Position numbers and translations under genes: made by a program
The notes under the pieces: generated by a model
What the model was told of the DNA's origin: nothing
Databases searched by the model: none
What the model saw: only the letters and a program-made list of their open reading frames with translations
Shown here: one piece after another, positions 16,069-23,699 of the stretch
Position numbering within the stretch: position 1 is the first letter of the stretch
Layout of the letters: the number at the start of each line of letters is the position of its first letter
Assembly: GCA_964655525.1 (NCBI GenBank)
Contig: CAZZNE010000009.1
Span: 52,028 to 116,027 of the forward strand
DNA from: DLAJ01 sp964655525
GTDB taxonomy: Bacteria; Bacillota; Clostridia; Lachnospirales; Lachnospiraceae
Length of the DNA: 64,000 nucleotides
Reading direction: 5' to 3'

Positions 16069-17410
16069 GTTCAGAGGAAGTCCGATGCTGCTGCGGCTGA
16101 TAAAGAGAACCGCGCACAACGGAAGCGTTTCCGTAGCGGCTTCGGATGCTGTCAAGCGCCTTGTCGAGCTTTTGGTATTTTTCCGCCCGTGCACCGGAAA
16201 GGGGCTTGTCCGTCTGCGTGAGAGCGGCGGAAGCATCCGCCCGTGCGGGAGGGTGCGCCTGCGTGAGAGCGGATGCGGGATCGCGGTGCCCGCTTGTACG
16301 AAGGGAGCTGCCGGTATCCATGGCAAGGTCGGACAGGCTGAGCTGTACGGGATCGTCCGCTGCGCCCAGCTTGGCGGTGCGGATACCGAGCAGACGTATC
16401 GGTTCCCTGTTCCATAGCTCGCGAAAAAGCCGGCAGGCAGTTTCGTAGATGAAATTTGTGCTGTCGGTAGGAGTATCGAGCATGGTCTGGTGCGACACGG
16501 ATAAAAAAGAAGCATATTTGATCTCGACGGTCACACAGAGCGCGCGTTTTTGTGCCTCGCGCAGTCTTGCGGCAACGGATTCCGCGAGCGATAACAAAAC
16601 GCGGCGCGCTGCGGCTTCGTCGGTAACATCCGCAGAGAGCGTTATCGAATTTCCGATCCCCTTTGCCTCCGCTTCCTGCGTGACGACTTCGGAATCGTCG
16701 ATGCCGTTCGCGTAGTTCCAGAGCGTCTGCCCGTGGCTTTTTAAGTGCGCGGTCACAATAGCAGGGTCCGCGGCGGCGAGATCGCCGATCGTGACGATGC
16801 CGAGCTTTTTAAGCGTTTCCGTACTGGAACGCCCGCAGAGGAACAGGCGGGATATGGGGAGCGGCCATAGTTTCCCGGCAAGCTCGGAGCAAAACAGTGT
16901 GTGGACAAGATTGGGCTTGCGAAAATCGGATGCCATTTTGGCCAGCACTTTGCGGTCGGAAATCCCGATATTAACGGTAAAGCCGAATGTTTCGTACACG
17001 GAATCCTTGATCAGGGTGGCGGCGGCGACAGGGGATGCATAATGGGAGGCGATCGGTGTATAATCCATATAGCATTCGTCAATGCTGACCTGCTCCAAAT
17101 CCGGACAAAAAGAAGAAAGATGTGCCATCAGCGCCTGGGAATAGCGGTGATACATGGCGTGGTCCGGCGGAGCGATCACGAGCGAAGGACACTTTTTTAA
17201 GGCGCTGCCGATCGGTTCCGCTGTTTGGATGTGGTATTTTTTTGCGGGAATGGATTTGGCAAGGACGATGCCGTGGCGCTTAGAGGAATCGCCGCCGATA
17301 ATGGCGGGGATTTCGCGCAGATCAATGCCGGCACCTGTTTTTAGATTTTCAACCGAAGTCCAGCTTAAATAGGCTGAATTGACATCAATATGGAAAAAAA
17401 TGCTGTCCAT
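16052..17410 (-). CDS. dinB: Y-family DNA polymerase IV
   Basis: A 452-residue translesion polymerase. Catalytic carboxylates lie in FFHIDVNSAYLSW (residues 5-17) and VSIDECYMDYT; helix-hairpin-helix LKKLGIVTIGDLAAAD and the little-finger domain follow. It bypasses damaged bases and is error-prone. ATG 17410 has AAAGGA six bases upstream; GTG 17425 overlaps that site. Odd feature: residues ~380-425 hold a Pro/Ala/Thr-rich insert with a 15-codon in-frame duplication (14-bp core at 16214 and 16259) before the C-terminal helix. No beta-clamp motif is obvious to me. No LexA box was recognised. Confidence 0.93.
   Translation of the reverse strand: MDSIFFHIDVNSAYLSWTSVENLKTGAGIDLREIPAIIGGDSSKRHGIVLAKSIPAKKYHIQTAEPIGSALKKCPSLVIAPPDHAMYHRYSQALMAHLSSFCPDLEQVSIDECYMDYTPIASHYASPVAAATLIKDSVYETFGFTVNIGISDRKVLAKMASDFRKPNLVHTLFCSELAGKLWPLPISRLFLCGRSSTETLKKLGIVTIGDLAAADPAIVTAHLKSHGQTLWNYANGIDDSEVVTQEAEAKGIGNSITLSADVTDEAAARRVLLSLAESVAARLREAQKRALCVTVEIKYASFLSVSHQTMLDTPTDSTNFIYETACRLFRELWNREPIRLLGIRTAKLGAADDPVQLSLSDLAMDTGSSLRTSGHRDPASALTQAHPPARADASAALTQTDKPLSGARAEKYQKLDKALDSIRSRYGNASVVRGSLYQPQQHRTSSEQKKEL
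16214..16272 (-). repeat. 45-bp-spaced in-frame duplication in dinB
   Basis: CTGCGTGAGAGCGG occurs at 16214-16227 and 16259-16272 (plus-strand reading), exactly 45 bp apart, giving A-L-T-Q twice in the C-terminal linker. Confidence 0.8.
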
Positions 17411-17435
17411 GTCTTTCCTTTCCACCGCATTTTAC

Positions 17436-17464
17436 TTTACAAGCGGGCAAAATATTGTTAGAAT
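17436..17464 (+). promoter_or_regulatory. sigma-A promoter for the M23 peptidase gene
   Basis: TTTACA (17436-17441), 17-nt spacer, TAGAAT (17459-17464). Confidence 0.75.
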
Positions 17465-17469
17465 GTTTT

Positions 17470-17486
17470 TGTTACAAAATTGTTAC
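17470..17486 (+). promoter_or_regulatory. WalR (YycF)-like operator
   Basis: TGTTAC-AAAAT-TGTTAC matches the WalR consensus of two TGTWAH hexamers separated by 5 nt. It lies just after the -10 box of the M23 endopeptidase promoter. WalR controls cell-wall hydrolases in other Firmicutes, which makes the match meaningful; binding itself is inferred. Position after the -10 would fit repression. Confidence 0.65.
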
Positions 17487-17550
17487 AATTAAAAACGAAA
17501 GATGATGAAGACTGCGCCATCCGGGTGCAGCGTTATCTTTGGAAAACAGA

Positions 17551-19161
17551 ATGAGACTGATTACAAAATATTATAAAAGACTGCGCTTTACCTATCTCAA
17601 GACGATTTGGTTTGCACTTGCCGTGAATGCGCTGTTCTTACCCTATTATACCAAATTGCAGAGCACAGGGAATAATTTTTTTACCGTAACCGTAAACGGG
17701 GAGCTGGTCGGTACGGTGGACGCCGAAGAAAAGGTGGACCGCTTTATCCGGGATGCGCGCCGTTCTATTGTTATGTCCGAGAACGCCTCGAATTCGTCCG
17801 AGCTGGTTTTTATGAACGCGGATGTGGAGATCGTCGGTGAAGAAGTTTACATCGGCATGGTGGACGACGAGGGAACCGTCCGTGCGAGGATTTACGACGC
17901 GCTGAAAAGTACAATGCAGGAGACCATGCAGCGTTCCTATACCGTGAAGGTCAATGAGACGACCGTCAATCTGGCAAGCACGGAAGAGGTACGCGATCTG
18001 CTGGATGCGGCGTTGCGCAAATATGATGCGGAGAATGCCTATGAACTAGAGCTTGTCTTAGACCCGGAGCGTGAGCTGAATGTGCTGACGCCCGTGATCA
18101 CAAGTACGGCGAAGCAGGACGAGACAGCCGGTGAAGAGCAGGAGGAGGAAGAGTTCCCGACTGTGGCCGGTGTGGAATGGTTTCTTGAGGAAGCGATGAA
18201 CCGTGAGGAGGAGCATGAGGAGCAGACATTTGAAGATTTTGATCTCGGTATTTCCAGTATGACATATAACGAGGATATTGAGGTCGTGGAAGCATATCTG
18301 CCGCAGGACGAACTCACCGATCTTAATACGGCGATCGCGCTGATCACGGAGAATCAGGAGGTGCAGCAGATTTACTCGATCCAGCCGGGGGATACTCTTT
18401 CGGAAATATCCATGAAATTTGATCTTCCGATGGAAGAATTGATCGCGATGAATCCGGACAAGCTCAGAGATCAAAACTCGATCCTTCATATTGACGACGA
18501 GTTGATCATTACCGTGCCGGAGCCGTCGCTGTCCGTTCTTTGGAGCGAGCAGAGGTATTACGAGGAAGATTATGACGCGGATATTATTTATATTGATAAC
18601 GACAGCTGGTATACGACCCAGCGGGTGACGCTGCAGGAGCCTTCGCAGGGACACCGTAAGGTCGTGGCGAGTATCAGCTATAAGAATACCGAGGAACTTG
18701 GCAGGGAGATTCTCATGCAGGAGGTGACGCTCGAAGCGGTGCCGAAGATTGTTGAGCGCGGAACGATCATTCCGCCGTCCTATATCAAGCCGATCTACGG
18801 CGGACGTCTTACCTCCGGCTTCGGCGGACGCACCGCGCCGACAAAGGGCGCTTCGACAAATCATAAAGGCGTTGATTGGGCGGTGCCGATTGGGACCACG
18901 GTCATGGCGTCCTCATCGGGAACGGTTGCGAGGGCAGGCTGGGCAAGCGGCTACGGTTATGTGGTTTATATCAATCATCCGGACGGCAGGCAGACAAGAT
19001 ACGGGCATTGCAGCAGGGTGCTTGTCACTCCGGGGCAGTATGTCGTGCAGGGACAGGCGATCGCTTACTCGGGCAATACGGGAAGAAGTACGGGACCCCA
19101 CCTGCATTTTGAGATGCTGATCAACGGAACCCAGGTCGATCCGCGGCCATATTTGGACTAA
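17551..19161 (+). CDS. LysM-G5-M23 cell-wall endopeptidase
   Basis: A 536-residue membrane-anchored peptidoglycan hydrolase. One N-terminal membrane segment (IWFALAVNALFLPYY) is followed by a long acidic region, a LysM domain (YSIQPGDTLSEIS... to ITVPEP, ~275-330), a G5-like domain (QRVTLQEPSQG... to EAVPKIVERG, ~355-405) and a C-terminal M23 lysostaphin-type peptidase. The zinc ligands are all present: HKGVDW (His438, Asp442) and HLHFE (second His519), so it should be active, cleaving peptide cross-links. ATG 17551 was chosen; a TTG at 17539 is the alternative and the ribosome binding site is weak (GGAAA). A WalR-like site precedes it. Confidence 0.92.
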   Translation: MRLITKYYKRLRFTYLKTIWFALAVNALFLPYYTKLQSTGNNFFTVTVNGELVGTVDAEEKVDRFIRDARRSIVMSENASNSSELVFMNADVEIVGEEVYIGMVDDEGTVRARIYDALKSTMQETMQRSYTVKVNETTVNLASTEEVRDLLDAALRKYDAENAYELELVLDPERELNVLTPVITSTAKQDETAGEEQEEEEFPTVAGVEWFLEEAMNREEEHEEQTFEDFDLGISSMTYNEDIEVVEAYLPQDELTDLNTAIALITENQEVQQIYSIQPGDTLSEISMKFDLPMEELIAMNPDKLRDQNSILHIDDELIITVPEPSLSVLWSEQRYYEEDYDADIIYIDNDSWYTTQRVTLQEPSQGHRKVVASISYKNTEELGREILMQEVTLEAVPKIVERGTIIPPSYIKPIYGGRLTSGFGGRTAPTKGASTNHKGVDWAVPIGTTVMASSSGTVARAGWASGYGYVVYINHPDGRQTRYGHCSRVLVTPGQYVVQGQAIAYSGNTGRSTGPHLHFEMLINGTQVDPRPYLD

Positions 19162-19211
19162 CTGTGCATAAAATTGGGAAACTTCGTTCTGACTTTGTTC
19201 AAAAGTTATGA

Positions 19212-19240
19212 TTTACACGAGAGAACATCTGCGCTATAAT
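19212..19240 (+). promoter_or_regulatory. sigma-A promoter for murA
   Basis: TTTACA (19212-19217), 17-nt spacer, TATAAT (19235-19240). Transcript start near 19247 gives a ~200-nt leader. Confidence 0.8.
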
Positions 19241-19263
19241 AAGCGCATAGGTGAACGGACAGT

Positions 19264-19345
19264 AACAATATATGGTATGCTTGTACCATATGTTGTATGC
19301 AGAGCTCTGCGATGTGTCGCCTTGCCGTTGTTGTGCCGACACCCG
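19264..19345 (+). promoter_or_regulatory. structured murA 5' leader (candidate cis-regulatory RNA)
   Basis: Several hairpins lie in a row: an arm TATATGGTA pairing with TACCATATG inside ACAA..TTGT, the perfect palindrome GCAGAGCTCTGC, a GTGTCG/CGACAC stem, then the palindrome CGCATGCG. It matches no riboswitch class I know. A regulatory role is inferred from the leader's length and folding. Confidence 0.45.
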
Positions 19346-19448
19346 CATGCGAGGGCTGTTGTCAACATGGTTGATTAGAGTGTAGGATGAGTCGTTTCCT
19401 GCATATAATAATGATATGCATAGATTAGAAATATAGATGAGGTGCGTT

Positions 19449-20741
19449 ATGGATCAATACGCAGTAAAAGGCGGCACACCCCTTGTGGGCGAAGTCGAGA
19501 TCGGAGGAGCCAAAAATGCGGCGCTTGCGATTTTGGCTGCATCCATCATGACGGACGAAACAGTTTTGATAGAGAATGTACCGGATGTCAGGGATACGAA
19601 TGTACTGATGCAGGCAATGTCGAGCGTCGGGGCTGTCATTACCCGGATCGACAGACACACTGTTAAGATAAACGGTTCACAGATTCACAATTTAGTAATA
19701 GAAGACGAGTATATGAAGAAGATTCGCGCCTCCTACTATTTGATCGGCGCGCTTCTCGGCAAATACAAGCATGCGGAGGTCCCGCTTCCGGGCGGATGCA
19801 ATATCGGTGTCCGCGCGATCGATCAGCATATCAAGGGATTTAAGGCGCTGGGCGCAGATGTGCGTATTGTTCACGGCGCGATCGTGGCGGAGGCAAAGCA
19901 TTTGACCGGAAACCATATCTTCATGGATAAAGTATCGGTCGGCGCGACCATCAATGTGATGATGGCAGCGAGCATGGCGGAAGGCAAGACCATCATCGAG
20001 AATGCGGCGAAGGAACCGCATGTGGTCGATCTTGCGAACTTTTTGAATTCTATGGGCGCCAATATCAAGGGCGCAGGAACGGACGTTATCCGGATCAAGG
20101 GCGTGACAAAGCTACATAAGACCGAGTACATGATCATTCCCGATCAAATAGAGGCGGGAACGTTCATGATGGCGGCCGCGGCGACCAAGGGTGACGTAAC
20201 AGTAAAAAATGTGATTCCGAAGCATTTGGAATCTATCACGGCAAAGCTGATAGAGATTGGCTGTGAGGTCGAGGAATCGGACGATGCAGTCAGAGTTGTG
20301 GCGGCAAAACGACTGCACAACACACAGGTGAAAACGCTTCCGTATCCAGGCTTTCCGACGGATATGCAGCCGCAGATCGTGGCGGTGCTCGGTTTGGCAA
20401 AGGGAACGAGCATCGTATCGGAGAGTATTTTTGAGAACCGATTCAAGTACGTTGACGAGCTCACAAAGATGGGAGCGGAGATCAAGGTAGAGAGTACGAT
20501 GGCGATCATTGACGGCGTTTCCAAATATCTTGGGGCAGGAATGACGGTTCCCGATCTTCGGGCAGGGGCGGCGCTTGTTATTGCAGCGCTTGCTGCGGAC
20601 GGATTTTCGACACTCGACGAGATTCAATATATTGAGCGCGGATATGAGGATCTGGAATATAAGCTTCAGGCGCTCGGCGCGCAGATTGAGCGTGTGTCCG
20701 ATGAAACACAGCTCAAAAAATTTCAATTAAAAGTGGGATAA
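19449..20741 (+). CDS. murA: UDP-N-acetylglucosamine 1-carboxyvinyltransferase
   Basis: A 430-residue enzyme, normal for MurA. The phosphoenolpyruvate site Lys22-Asn23 (GGAKN) and the catalytic Cys117 in PLPGGCNIG are present, so it should be fosfomycin-sensitive. YPGFPTDMQPQ and the C-terminal ADLRAGAALV-type block (here PDLRAGAALV) also fit. It carries out the first committed step of peptidoglycan synthesis, adding enolpyruvate to UDP-GlcNAc. ATG 19449 has GAGGTG seven bases upstream, better than the ORF start at 19437. Low-GC Gram-positives often carry two murA copies; which one this is cannot be told. GH43 gene follows after 12 nt. Confidence 0.95.
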   Translation: MDQYAVKGGTPLVGEVEIGGAKNAALAILAASIMTDETVLIENVPDVRDTNVLMQAMSSVGAVITRIDRHTVKINGSQIHNLVIEDEYMKKIRASYYLIGALLGKYKHAEVPLPGGCNIGVRAIDQHIKGFKALGADVRIVHGAIVAEAKHLTGNHIFMDKVSVGATINVMMAASMAEGKTIIENAAKEPHVVDLANFLNSMGANIKGAGTDVIRIKGVTKLHKTEYMIIPDQIEAGTFMMAAAATKGDVTVKNVIPKHLESITAKLIEIGCEVEESDDAVRVVAAKRLHNTQVKTLPYPGFPTDMQPQIVAVLGLAKGTSIVSESIFENRFKYVDELTKMGAEIKVESTMAIIDGVSKYLGAGMTVPDLRAGAALVIAALAADGFSTLDEIQYIERGYEDLEYKLQALGAQIERVSDETQLKKFQLKVG

Positions 20742-20753
20742 AAGGGGACGTCC

Positions 20754-22106
20754 ATGCCAAATCCATATCTGCCGCGCTGGGAATATATTCCGGATGGCGA
20801 GCCGAGAGTGTTCGGTGACAGAATTTATATCTATGGTTCGCACGACAATGCGGGATCAGTGAAGTTCTGCGATTATGTGTTGAAATGCTGGAGCGCACCG
20901 CTTGATCATTTGGATCAGTGGGTATGCCATGGCGACATCTTTCGCACACAGCAGACCTTTGATCATGAGTCTGACACGGATTGGACAGATCGTTCTCATT
21001 ATCTCTATGCGCCGGATGTTGTGGAAAAGGACGGAAAATATTATCTTTACGCTTATATCATAGGTTCCATAGGCTGTGTTGCGGTGAGCGACAAACCGGA
21101 GGGACCGTTTCGGCTGTTGAATAAGTATCAATATACGATTTCTGACGAAATCTGTTGCAACGGCTGGTTTATCGATCCGGGAGTACTGGTGGATGACGAT
21201 GGCAGAACGTACATATACTGCGGATTTGAACGTTCTTTTGTGGCGCAGATCGACAGTGGTAGTATGTATGAGGTTATTGACGGGAGCTGCATCGAGCATA
21301 TCATTCCCTGCGAAAAACAGGAGGACGGGGGATTCACGGAGACGGACGCGCTGTTTTATGAAGCGTGCTCGCCAAGAAAGATCGGGAATACCTACTATCT
21401 TATCTATTCGCCCAAGCGTGGCAGCAGGCTTGCGTATGCTACTTCGGACAGTCCGACGGGACCGTTTACCTATCGGGGATATATCATAGATAATGGCGTG
21501 GAATATCCGGGCGGCAACAATCATGGCTCTGTTGCGCAGATTAACGGGCAGTGGTATGTTTTTTACCATCGGATGACCAACGGTACCATTATGTCCCGGC
21601 GTGCCTGTGTCGAGAAGATTGAGATTCTTCCGGACGGAACGATTCCCGCGGTGGAAATGACATCTTTGGGATTTGAGGATGCCCTAAATCCTTATGAGAT
21701 CACTCCGGCAGAAATCGCCTGTGTGTTGGAGGGCGGTGCGTTCGTGACCGAGAAAAATGTATTTGAGCGCGTTGTGACGAATGTGACGGAAGGATGCGTG
21801 ATTGGATATAAATACTTTGATTTCGGAGACGATTTCGGCAGCAGGACGATGGAACTTTCCGCAAACATCCATGGTATGGGCTGTGACAGTATTTTGCAGG
21901 TGTTGCTCGACGGAAAGGATGGAGAGGAGATCGGGCGGCTTAAGATCGGCAGAGAAAATAGTGTGGTCACGGAAAGGGTGAAGGCAGTAACCGGAAGACA
22001 CAGTTTATTCTTTCGGATTTCCACAGAGTATCCGTCTGACTGGACGGGAGAACCCTTTAGGAACCGATGCCTGTTTGAGTTGAAAGAGTTTGTCTTTACA
22101 AAGTAA
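20754..22106 (+). CDS. GH43 family glycoside hydrolase (xylosidase/arabinofuranosidase type)
   Basis: A 450-residue intracellular enzyme with no signal peptide. The five-blade propeller of GH43 fills residues 1-310: YAPDVVEKDGKYYLY (pKa-tuning Asp region), WFIDPGVLVDDDGRTYIYCG, and FYEACSPRKIGNTYYLIYS with the likely acid Glu, then GGNNHGSV. Residues ~315-450 form a beta-sandwich like a CBM6-type module. Typical substrates are arabinoxylan or arabinan oligosaccharides. It starts 12 nt after murA with an AAAAGGGG site and probably reads through from the murA promoter, an odd pairing with no evident pathway link. No transporter is near. Confidence 0.85.
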   Translation: MPNPYLPRWEYIPDGEPRVFGDRIYIYGSHDNAGSVKFCDYVLKCWSAPLDHLDQWVCHGDIFRTQQTFDHESDTDWTDRSHYLYAPDVVEKDGKYYLYAYIIGSIGCVAVSDKPEGPFRLLNKYQYTISDEICCNGWFIDPGVLVDDDGRTYIYCGFERSFVAQIDSGSMYEVIDGSCIEHIIPCEKQEDGGFTETDALFYEACSPRKIGNTYYLIYSPKRGSRLAYATSDSPTGPFTYRGYIIDNGVEYPGGNNHGSVAQINGQWYVFYHRMTNGTIMSRRACVEKIEILPDGTIPAVEMTSLGFEDALNPYEITPAEIACVLEGGAFVTEKNVFERVVTNVTEGCVIGYKYFDFGDDFGSRTMELSANIHGMGCDSILQVLLDGKDGEEIGRLKIGRENSVVTERVKAVTGRHSLFFRISTEYPSDWTGEPFRNRCLFELKEFVFTK

Positions 22107-22131
22107 AAAAGAGTGCTATGCACTCTTTTTT
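22105..22131 (+). terminator. terminator after GH43, first of three in tandem
   Basis: AAAAAAGAGTGC-TAT-GCACTCTTTTTT, 12-bp perfect stem, T-run. Confidence 0.9.
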
Positions 22132-22152
22132 ACGAAATTGGAATTATCTCAG

Positions 22153-22182
22153 TACGGAAAGAACGCTGCGCGTTCTTTTTTA
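22153..22182 (+). terminator. second tandem terminator
   Basis: AAAGAACGC-TGC-GCGTTCTTTTTT; a GGAATTATCTCAGT stretch before it resembles the box that begins the next unit. Confidence 0.8.
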
Positions 22183-22187
22183 ACTTA

Positions 22188-22265
22188 TAGGAAATTCCTC
22201 AATCCCGGAAAGAATTTGCGAATGCAAATTCTTTGAAAGATTTGCGCCACGCGCAAATCTTTTTT
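22188..22265 (+). terminator. composite terminator element A (TAGGAAA box + two hairpins)
   Basis: TAGGAAATTCCTCA, then hairpin AGAATTTGC-GAAT-GCAAATTCT, then hairpin AGATTTGCGC-CAC-GCGCAAATCT and TTTTT. Same layout as 35448-35520 and, reversed, 29301-29370 and 39531-39606. The minus-strand HD-GYP gene ends in its T-run. Confidence 0.85.
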
Positions 22266-23337
22266 ATAAAATCTTTACAATGGACAGCTCCGTTTCTTTG
22301 AAGAGATCAACAAAGGTATCCCCCACGCGTACGGTCGGCCGTGCAGGGTTGTTCGGATTGATGAAGACGACCTCACCCTCCCTGCCGTCGCTTAGGCGGA
22401 CGCGGTTTAACAGGTAGGTTGTTACGACATTATTCATAAAAGTCATATAATAGCCGGGGTCATATTTCTGCAGTCCCTCGGAAACGAGAATATCGATCAC
22501 TTCAAACGGGCAGAGAGGACCGCGATAGATACGCGCGCTTGTCATGGCATCATATACGTCGGCGATGGAAACAATCTTTGCGAATTTGTCGATCTTATTG
22601 CCGACAAGTCCGAGCGGATAACCGGTGCCGTCACAGCGTTCGTGATGCATCAATGCGGCGTTGCAGACATGCTCGTTCACGTTCTGCGCGCGCAGGATCT
22701 TATAGCCCTCATACGGATGCGTTTTAATGACGGAAAACTCTTCCTCGGTCAGTTTCGCAGGCTTTTTAATGATAAAATCGGGAATGACGAGCTTGCCGAT
22801 GTCATGCAGCATGCCGCACAGCGTCGCCAGCTCAATATCCTCCTGCGAAAAAAGGAGCCATCGGGCAAAAATATTACAGATCAGGGCGACGTTCATCGAA
22901 TGTGCATAGGTCTGATCATCATAGGAACGCATACTCTGCAGCATGGTAAATACGTTGAAGGAAGCCTTTTTGGTCTGAACAAGAGATAATGCCTGCTCCA
23001 GCATAGCATCCGTATCGATCGGCGCATTGTTCTCAACAATATCGTTCAGACTGCTTTTAAAGCCAACCAAAGATTCATCAAAATAGCGCTTGAATGCCTG
23101 AAATTCCGGGCTGCTCTGCACATGCTCGGAAACGGAAAGGCTGGGAGAAGGGCTTCCTAATGACTCATTCCGATCGTCCTCAACACGAATAGAGAGGATG
23201 GAATAAAATTCAAGCTTTGTAATGGTTTTGTCTGTTAAGGTAAGTCCTTTGGGAAGGATCAGTTGATCGCTGTAGCTATAGACGTCCTCCGCCGTGACCA
23301 TTCCCGGAACCAATTCTTGCGTGCTCAGTCTTTTCAT
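22264..23337 (-). CDS. HD-GYP domain protein, probable c-di-GMP phosphodiesterase
   Basis: A 357-residue cytoplasmic protein. The HD-GYP domain (residues ~145-310) has the metal motifs HSMNVALICN, GMLHDIGKLVIPD, THPYEGYKIL, HHERCDGTGYP and SIADVYDAMTS, so the catalytic set looks complete. The N-terminal ~90 residues, with MVTAEDVY..LILPKGLTLT, resemble the small beta domain often found before HD-GYP in clostridia. The enzyme class hydrolyses c-di-GMP to pGpG or GMP. ATG 23337 has GGGAGG six bases upstream. It is divergent from metK; the 362-nt gap holds the metK promoter and S-box. Possible functional link to the MshEN-like protein at 4297. Confidence 0.9.
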   Translation of the reverse strand: MKRLSTQELVPGMVTAEDVYSYSDQLILPKGLTLTDKTITKLEFYSILSIRVEDDRNESLGSPSPSLSVSEHVQSSPEFQAFKRYFDESLVGFKSSLNDIVENNAPIDTDAMLEQALSLVQTKKASFNVFTMLQSMRSYDDQTYAHSMNVALICNIFARWLLFSQEDIELATLCGMLHDIGKLVIPDFIIKKPAKLTEEEFSVIKTHPYEGYKILRAQNVNEHVCNAALMHHERCDGTGYPLGLVGNKIDKFAKIVSIADVYDAMTSARIYRGPLCPFEVIDILVSEGLQKYDPGYYMTFMNNVVTTYLLNRVRLSDGREGEVVFINPNNPARPTVRVGDTFVDLFKETELSIVKIL

Positions 23338-23418
23338 AGCGTACCTCCCTTCAGTCAAAAGTAACAATAGTGATAGTAAAATTATAAAATTTTTTTACTA
23401 TATTGTCAATCAAATCCA

Positions 23419-23447
23419 TTGACATAGCCAAACGTTTGATGTATGTT
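23419..23447 (+). promoter_or_regulatory. sigma-A promoter for metK
   Basis: TTGACA (23419-23424), 17-nt spacer, TATGTT (23442-23447), about 50 nt before the S-box aptamer. Confidence 0.75.
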
Positions 23448-23499
23448 AGTAGCAGATAGGAAAATTCCATATTGAACCCCTTGTTTTACGGGGAATATT

Positions 23500-23624
23500 C
23501 TCTTATTCGGAGTGGTGGAGATACATAGGATCTGTGAAGCCACGGCAACCCCATAACCGGAAGGTGCCAACCTGAGCGAATATTGTTGACCGCATATCAT
23601 CTGCGGTTGATCGAACAATAAGAG
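23500..23624 (+). promoter_or_regulatory. SAM-I (S-box) riboswitch aptamer
   Basis: P1 forms from CTCTTATT (23500-23507) and AATAAGAG (23617-23624). The conserved core is clear: GGTGGAG, GTGAAGCCACGGCAACC and AAGGTGCCAACCTGAGCGAA. High S-adenosylmethionine stabilises the aptamer and favours the terminator at 23647; the gene controlled makes S-adenosylmethionine, a closed feedback loop. Confidence 0.95.
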
Positions 23625-23646
23625 GATTTGATTATCTGTGATGTCA

Positions 23647-23675
23647 GGTCCGCTTAGCTGCGGACTTATTTTTTT
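23647..23675 (+). terminator. S-box expression-platform terminator
   Basis: GTCCGC-TTAGCT-GCGGAC followed by a seven-T run, ending 24 nt before metK. Confidence 0.9.
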
Positions 23676-23699
23676 GTGATAAAGAAGGAGGAACCAATC

